A DNA stretch of 64,000 nt. Origin: Treponema bryantii. GTDB taxonomy: Bacteria > Spirochaetota > Spirochaetia > Treponematales > Treponemataceae. Every line of letters starts with the position of its first letter. Within the stretch, counting starts at the first letter, position 1. The notes under the pieces are model-generated. The model ran no database searches. It was given only the letters and a program-made list of their open reading frames with translations, and had not been told where the DNA came from. The stretch spans positions 1,116,001 to 1,180,000 of the forward strand of contig NZ_AP025286.1 in NCBI RefSeq assembly GCF_036492245.1. Reading direction: 5' to 3'. Positions 61,653 through 64,000 of the stretch are shown piece after piece. The position numbers and the translations under genes are program-made.

Positions 61653-62114
61653 ATGATTATTAAACAGCTTAGTGATATCGATGAAAAAAAGAAAATCATA
61701 AGATTTGTTCTGGAAGCTTTACCAGACTGGTTTGCAGTAGAAGAATCCCGCGAAGAGTATATTAATGATAGTGCCGACCGGTCAACATTTGTAGCTTACG
61801 ATGGCGACAAGCCTGCCGGATTTTTGTGTCTGAAAGAAACCGGCAAAGAAACCGTTGAGCTTGCAGTTATGGGAGTACTCAAGGAATATCACAGAAAAGG
61901 AATTGGTCGCAAGCTTTTTGATATGGCAAAGACTTTCGCAGTTGAAAAAGGTTATGAGTTTATGCAGGTAAAAACTGTAAAGATGGGAATGTATGATGAT
62001 TATGACGCAACAAACCGTTTTTACCAGGCGCTCGGCTTTAAGGAGTTTGAAGTTTTCCCGATGCTTTGGGATGAAGCAAATCCGTGCCAGATTTATGTAA
62101 TGGGATTAAAATAA
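61653..62114 (+). CDS. GNAT-family N-acetyltransferase
   Basis: The 153-residue GNAT protein has the acetyl-CoA loop VLKEYHRKGIGRKLFDMAK (about residues 74-92) and a C-terminal FYQALGFKEFE motif. AGAGGA lies upstream of the ATG. Its stop overlaps the next start by one base (TAATG), so it is coupled to the Nudix-HD gene. Acceptor unknown. Confidence 0.9.
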   Translation: MIIKQLSDIDEKKKIIRFVLEALPDWFAVEESREEYINDSADRSTFVAYDGDKPAGFLCLKETGKETVELAVMGVLKEYHRKGIGRKLFDMAKTFAVEKGYEFMQVKTVKMGMYDDYDATNRFYQALGFKEFEVFPMLWDEANPCQIYVMGLK

Positions 62115-63238
62115 TGAAGCAGCTTTTTACAATTGATTTAAAAAATTATGGCGCAGACTGGAAGCGTTCAAGACGCGATTCTGCTCGTGCAATTATTCAT
62201 ATTGGAGATGATAAACTCGCCCTTGTTTATGCAACTAAGCTTGGTTATTACAAATTTCCAGGTGGTGGTATTCATGAGGGAGAAGACAAGATTGCAGCAT
62301 TGGCTCGTGAAGTACAGGAAGAAGTAGGGCTTGTTCTTGTGCCGGAAAGTGTGCGAGAGTTTGGCGTGGCTTCCCGTTATCAGAAATCCGGGCTGGCTGA
62401 AAATACGGTGTTTATTCAAGATAATTTTTATTATGAGTGTGATGTAGAACACGACGAGAACGGAAATCTCAAAATCATCAGCCAGAACCTGGACGCCTAC
62501 GAAGACGAAGCTGGTTTTGAACTTCGCATAGTCTCTATAAAAGAAGCGGCACTTGCAAACCGCCAGTATCGCGACACAAACGATTTTAATATTGCAATGA
62601 TTGCACGGGATGCACGGGTACTCGAAATGATGGCAGGTGTGAAGTCGGAGCCTTCACGCTGTATGGCAGAGCTTTTGCTCGAAGAAGGGGTAAAGAAAAA
62701 TCCTGGTCCGTGGCGCGAACACAGTTATGCGGTTGCTCGGGCGGCGGAAAAAATTGCGCGGGCAGTAAATCAGAATTGCAGTGAAGATAAAATGAATCCA
62801 GACCTTGCATATGTTTACGGCCTTCTTCATGATATCGGCCGCCAGGAAGGACACACTTATATCGCCCACGTTTACGATGGTTATCATTTTCTGCTGTCAT
62901 TCGGTTATGAAAAAGCCGCTCAAATCTGCCTGACTCATTCTTTTAATCTCCAGATTACAGATGATTATATTGGAAAAGTCGATATTTCTGATGTGCAGAT
63001 GGAAGAAATCAAAAGTCTTCTTGCAGCCGCCGTATACGACGATTATGATCGTCTGATTCAGATTCTGGATGCTACCTGCGGTGCAGACGGCACTCTTAAT
63101 CTTGAAGACCGCATGAACGACGTAAAAGCGCGGTACGGCTATTATCCTCAGGGTAAGTGGGATAAAAACTTTGAACTTAAAGCCTACTTCGAAAAGCTAG
63201 CCGGCCGCGAGTATTACGAAATCATTTCACCTCAATAA
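62114..63238 (+). CDS. Nudix hydrolase fused to an HD-domain protein
   Basis: The 374-residue protein joins two domains. An N-terminal Nudix domain (about 20-155) keeps the full box from Gly51 to Leu73, GGIHEGEDKIAALAREVQEE. A C-terminal HD domain (about 195-350) has His203 in REHSYAVARA and His239-Asp240 in LLHDIGRQEG. The first should cleave a nucleoside-diphosphate derivative; the second is a metal-dependent phosphohydrolase. The ATG overlaps the GNAT stop. Its end overlaps the convergent FliM/FliN-like gene by 17 bases. Both halves look active. Confidence 0.85.
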   Translation: MKQLFTIDLKNYGADWKRSRRDSARAIIHIGDDKLALVYATKLGYYKFPGGGIHEGEDKIAALAREVQEEVGLVLVPESVREFGVASRYQKSGLAENTVFIQDNFYYECDVEHDENGNLKIISQNLDAYEDEAGFELRIVSIKEAALANRQYRDTNDFNIAMIARDARVLEMMAGVKSEPSRCMAELLLEEGVKKNPGPWREHSYAVARAAEKIARAVNQNCSEDKMNPDLAYVYGLLHDIGRQEGHTYIAHVYDGYHFLLSFGYEKAAQICLTHSFNLQITDDYIGKVDISDVQMEEIKSLLAAAVYDDYDRLIQILDATCGADGTLNLEDRMNDVKARYGYYPQGKWDKNFELKAYFEKLAGREYYEIISPQ

Positions 63239-63980
63239 CCCGTATCGCAAAATTGTCATCGGCAATACAAATTTCCCCGGTGGCAATTACTTTTCCGGCG
63301 CGGATAATCAGTGAGGGATCACCGGCACGCTGCTTCAAGGTGATGTATGAGCCCTGGTGCAGTGCTGCGATTTCTTCCTTCTTCAATGACGCGCTTCCGA
63401 GCTGAATCGAGATATAATCTTTTTCGGTATATTCGATTTCTGAAAGCTGTGTTGTTTCTGCAATCTCAATTCCAAAGAGTTCATCAATGCTCACGGTCTT
63501 ACCGGTATGAATTACACGGTTTTCGTACACAACATCAAGGGCTTCTGTTTCTTTTTTTTCGAGAATCAAAATTTTTCCAGGTTCTAGTTCAACGTTCTCA
63601 GGATTGAAACGTCCGAGCTCTATAAAAACATTGTCCGGAGAGTCTTTCTTTTTGATGTTTTTGAGATTTTGAAATTTAATTTTGCCCGGAATAAAATTAT
63701 TAAACCAGCCGTTCTGTAACAGGTCGTCTATAACTGTGTCGCTGAGCTGAATGTTTATCCAGCCCTCTGTACCGTCCACTTTTCCAGTGAGTCCAAGAAG
63801 AAGCATCATTCGGTTTTCTTCCTGACGGATCAGATTTGTATTTGCAGAAGCTGTAACCTTGTCTGTTATCAGCCCAGTCTTTTCATTAAGCACTTTGCAA
63901 ATCTTACTAAGAAAATAATTCTTAAAAACATCAAGGTCAAAATCTGTAATTACCTCATGCTTTGAAAAATCCTGTTTCAT
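63222..63980 (-). CDS. FliM/FliN-like SpoA-domain protein, may continue past the window edge
   Basis: About 252 residues are assigned from ATG 63980. The C-terminal part (about 180-250: ISIQLGSASLKKEEIAALHQGSYITLKQ, IRAGKVIATGEICIADDNFAIRV) fits the SpoA fold of flagellar C-ring proteins FliM and FliN. The middle has a second, weaker SpoA-like stretch. The frame is still open upstream of the ATG to the window edge with no stop and no clear ribosome-binding site, so the true start may lie outside. A role in the flagellar switch or a related secretion ring is inferred. Which C-ring gene it is cannot be told. Confidence 0.7.
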   Translation of the reverse strand: MKQDFSKHEVITDFDLDVFKNYFLSKICKVLNEKTGLITDKVTASANTNLIRQEENRMMLLLGLTGKVDGTEGWINIQLSDTVIDDLLQNGWFNNFIPGKIKFQNLKNIKKKDSPDNVFIELGRFNPENVELEPGKILILEKKETEALDVVYENRVIHTGKTVSIDELFGIEIAETTQLSEIEYTEKDYISIQLGSASLKKEEIAALHQGSYITLKQRAGDPSLIIRAGKVIATGEICIADDNFAIRVIEVK

Positions 63981-64000
63981 AAGAACTTTTGCTATCTGCG

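Noticed and set aside
1-64000. tRNA, rRNA, CRISPR, insertion sequences and prophage
   Set aside because: No cloverleaf tRNA, no rRNA stretch, no regularly spaced repeat array and no transposase or integrase protein was found by reading.

Overview
The window looks like part of a chromosome from a saccharolytic, host-associated spirochaete of the genus Treponema, most likely a rumen or gut species. Pointers are the eukaryotic-type hexokinase, paired CNNM/CorC proteins, a fused PurL, a FliM/FliN-like C-ring protein, a YerC/TrpR-like regulator, pyruvate formate-lyase fermentation, and xylan, cellobiose and N-acetylglucosamine enzymes. The genus is inferred from gene content and protein character. 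No rRNA or tRNA gene was found to confirm it.

Layout. 1-9.9 kb: the 3' part of purL, two CNNM transporters, an omptin-like outer-membrane protease, an RluA pseudouridine synthase, a beta-CASP nuclease and a small outer-membrane protein. 10-17.9 kb: pflB with a complex leader, a polar amino-acid ABC transporter (binding protein, two permeases, ATPase), a second RluA enzyme, pflA and a C_GCAxxG_C_C redox-type protein. 18-22 kb: a structured intergenic element, gatB and a CACHE-GGDEF-EAL protein. 22-28.3 kb: a cellobiose or cellodextrin locus (lipoprotein binding protein, two permeases, GH94 phosphorylase) with shared ACGT-centred operators. 28.3-38.1 kb: a GlcNAc-oligosaccharide locus, with GH20-nagA-nagB-hexokinase on the minus strand and binding protein-permease-permease-ROK regulator on the plus strand. 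Neither sugar transporter has its own ATPase. 38-45 kb: a sodium/solute symporter, Mrp, the TrpR-like regulator, a 26-repeat ankyrin lipoprotein and a uracil/xanthine permease.

45.3-49.5 kb holds a compact signalling cluster: DUF2974-type hydrolase, FHA protein, PPP-like phosphatase and membrane Ser/Thr kinase. That is a reader, an eraser and a writer of protein phosphorylation in adjacent genes. 49.7-57.7 kb: lon, a secreted esterase, a HAD phosphatase, a GH10 xylanase lipoprotein, YigZ and a ParC-like topoisomerase subunit. 57.8-60.5 kb: a YtrA-type GntR regulator with an ABC transporter. 60.5-64 kb: a ferredoxin-domain aldo/keto reductase, a GNAT acetyltransferase, a Nudix-HD fusion and a FliM/FliN-like protein running to the window edge.

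The least explained signals are non-coding. Four long imperfect intergenic hairpins have unrelated arms but similar architecture. Three short hairpins share a CTTGT loop and have covarying stems. In seven genes a -10 hexamer lies 6 or 7 bases before the ATG with no good ribosome-binding site, which suggests leaderless mRNAs. The pflB leader carries a palindrome inside its promoter and a 17-base direct repeat that contains a Shine-Dalgarno-like core. No CRISPR array, transposase, integrase or prophage gene was seen.
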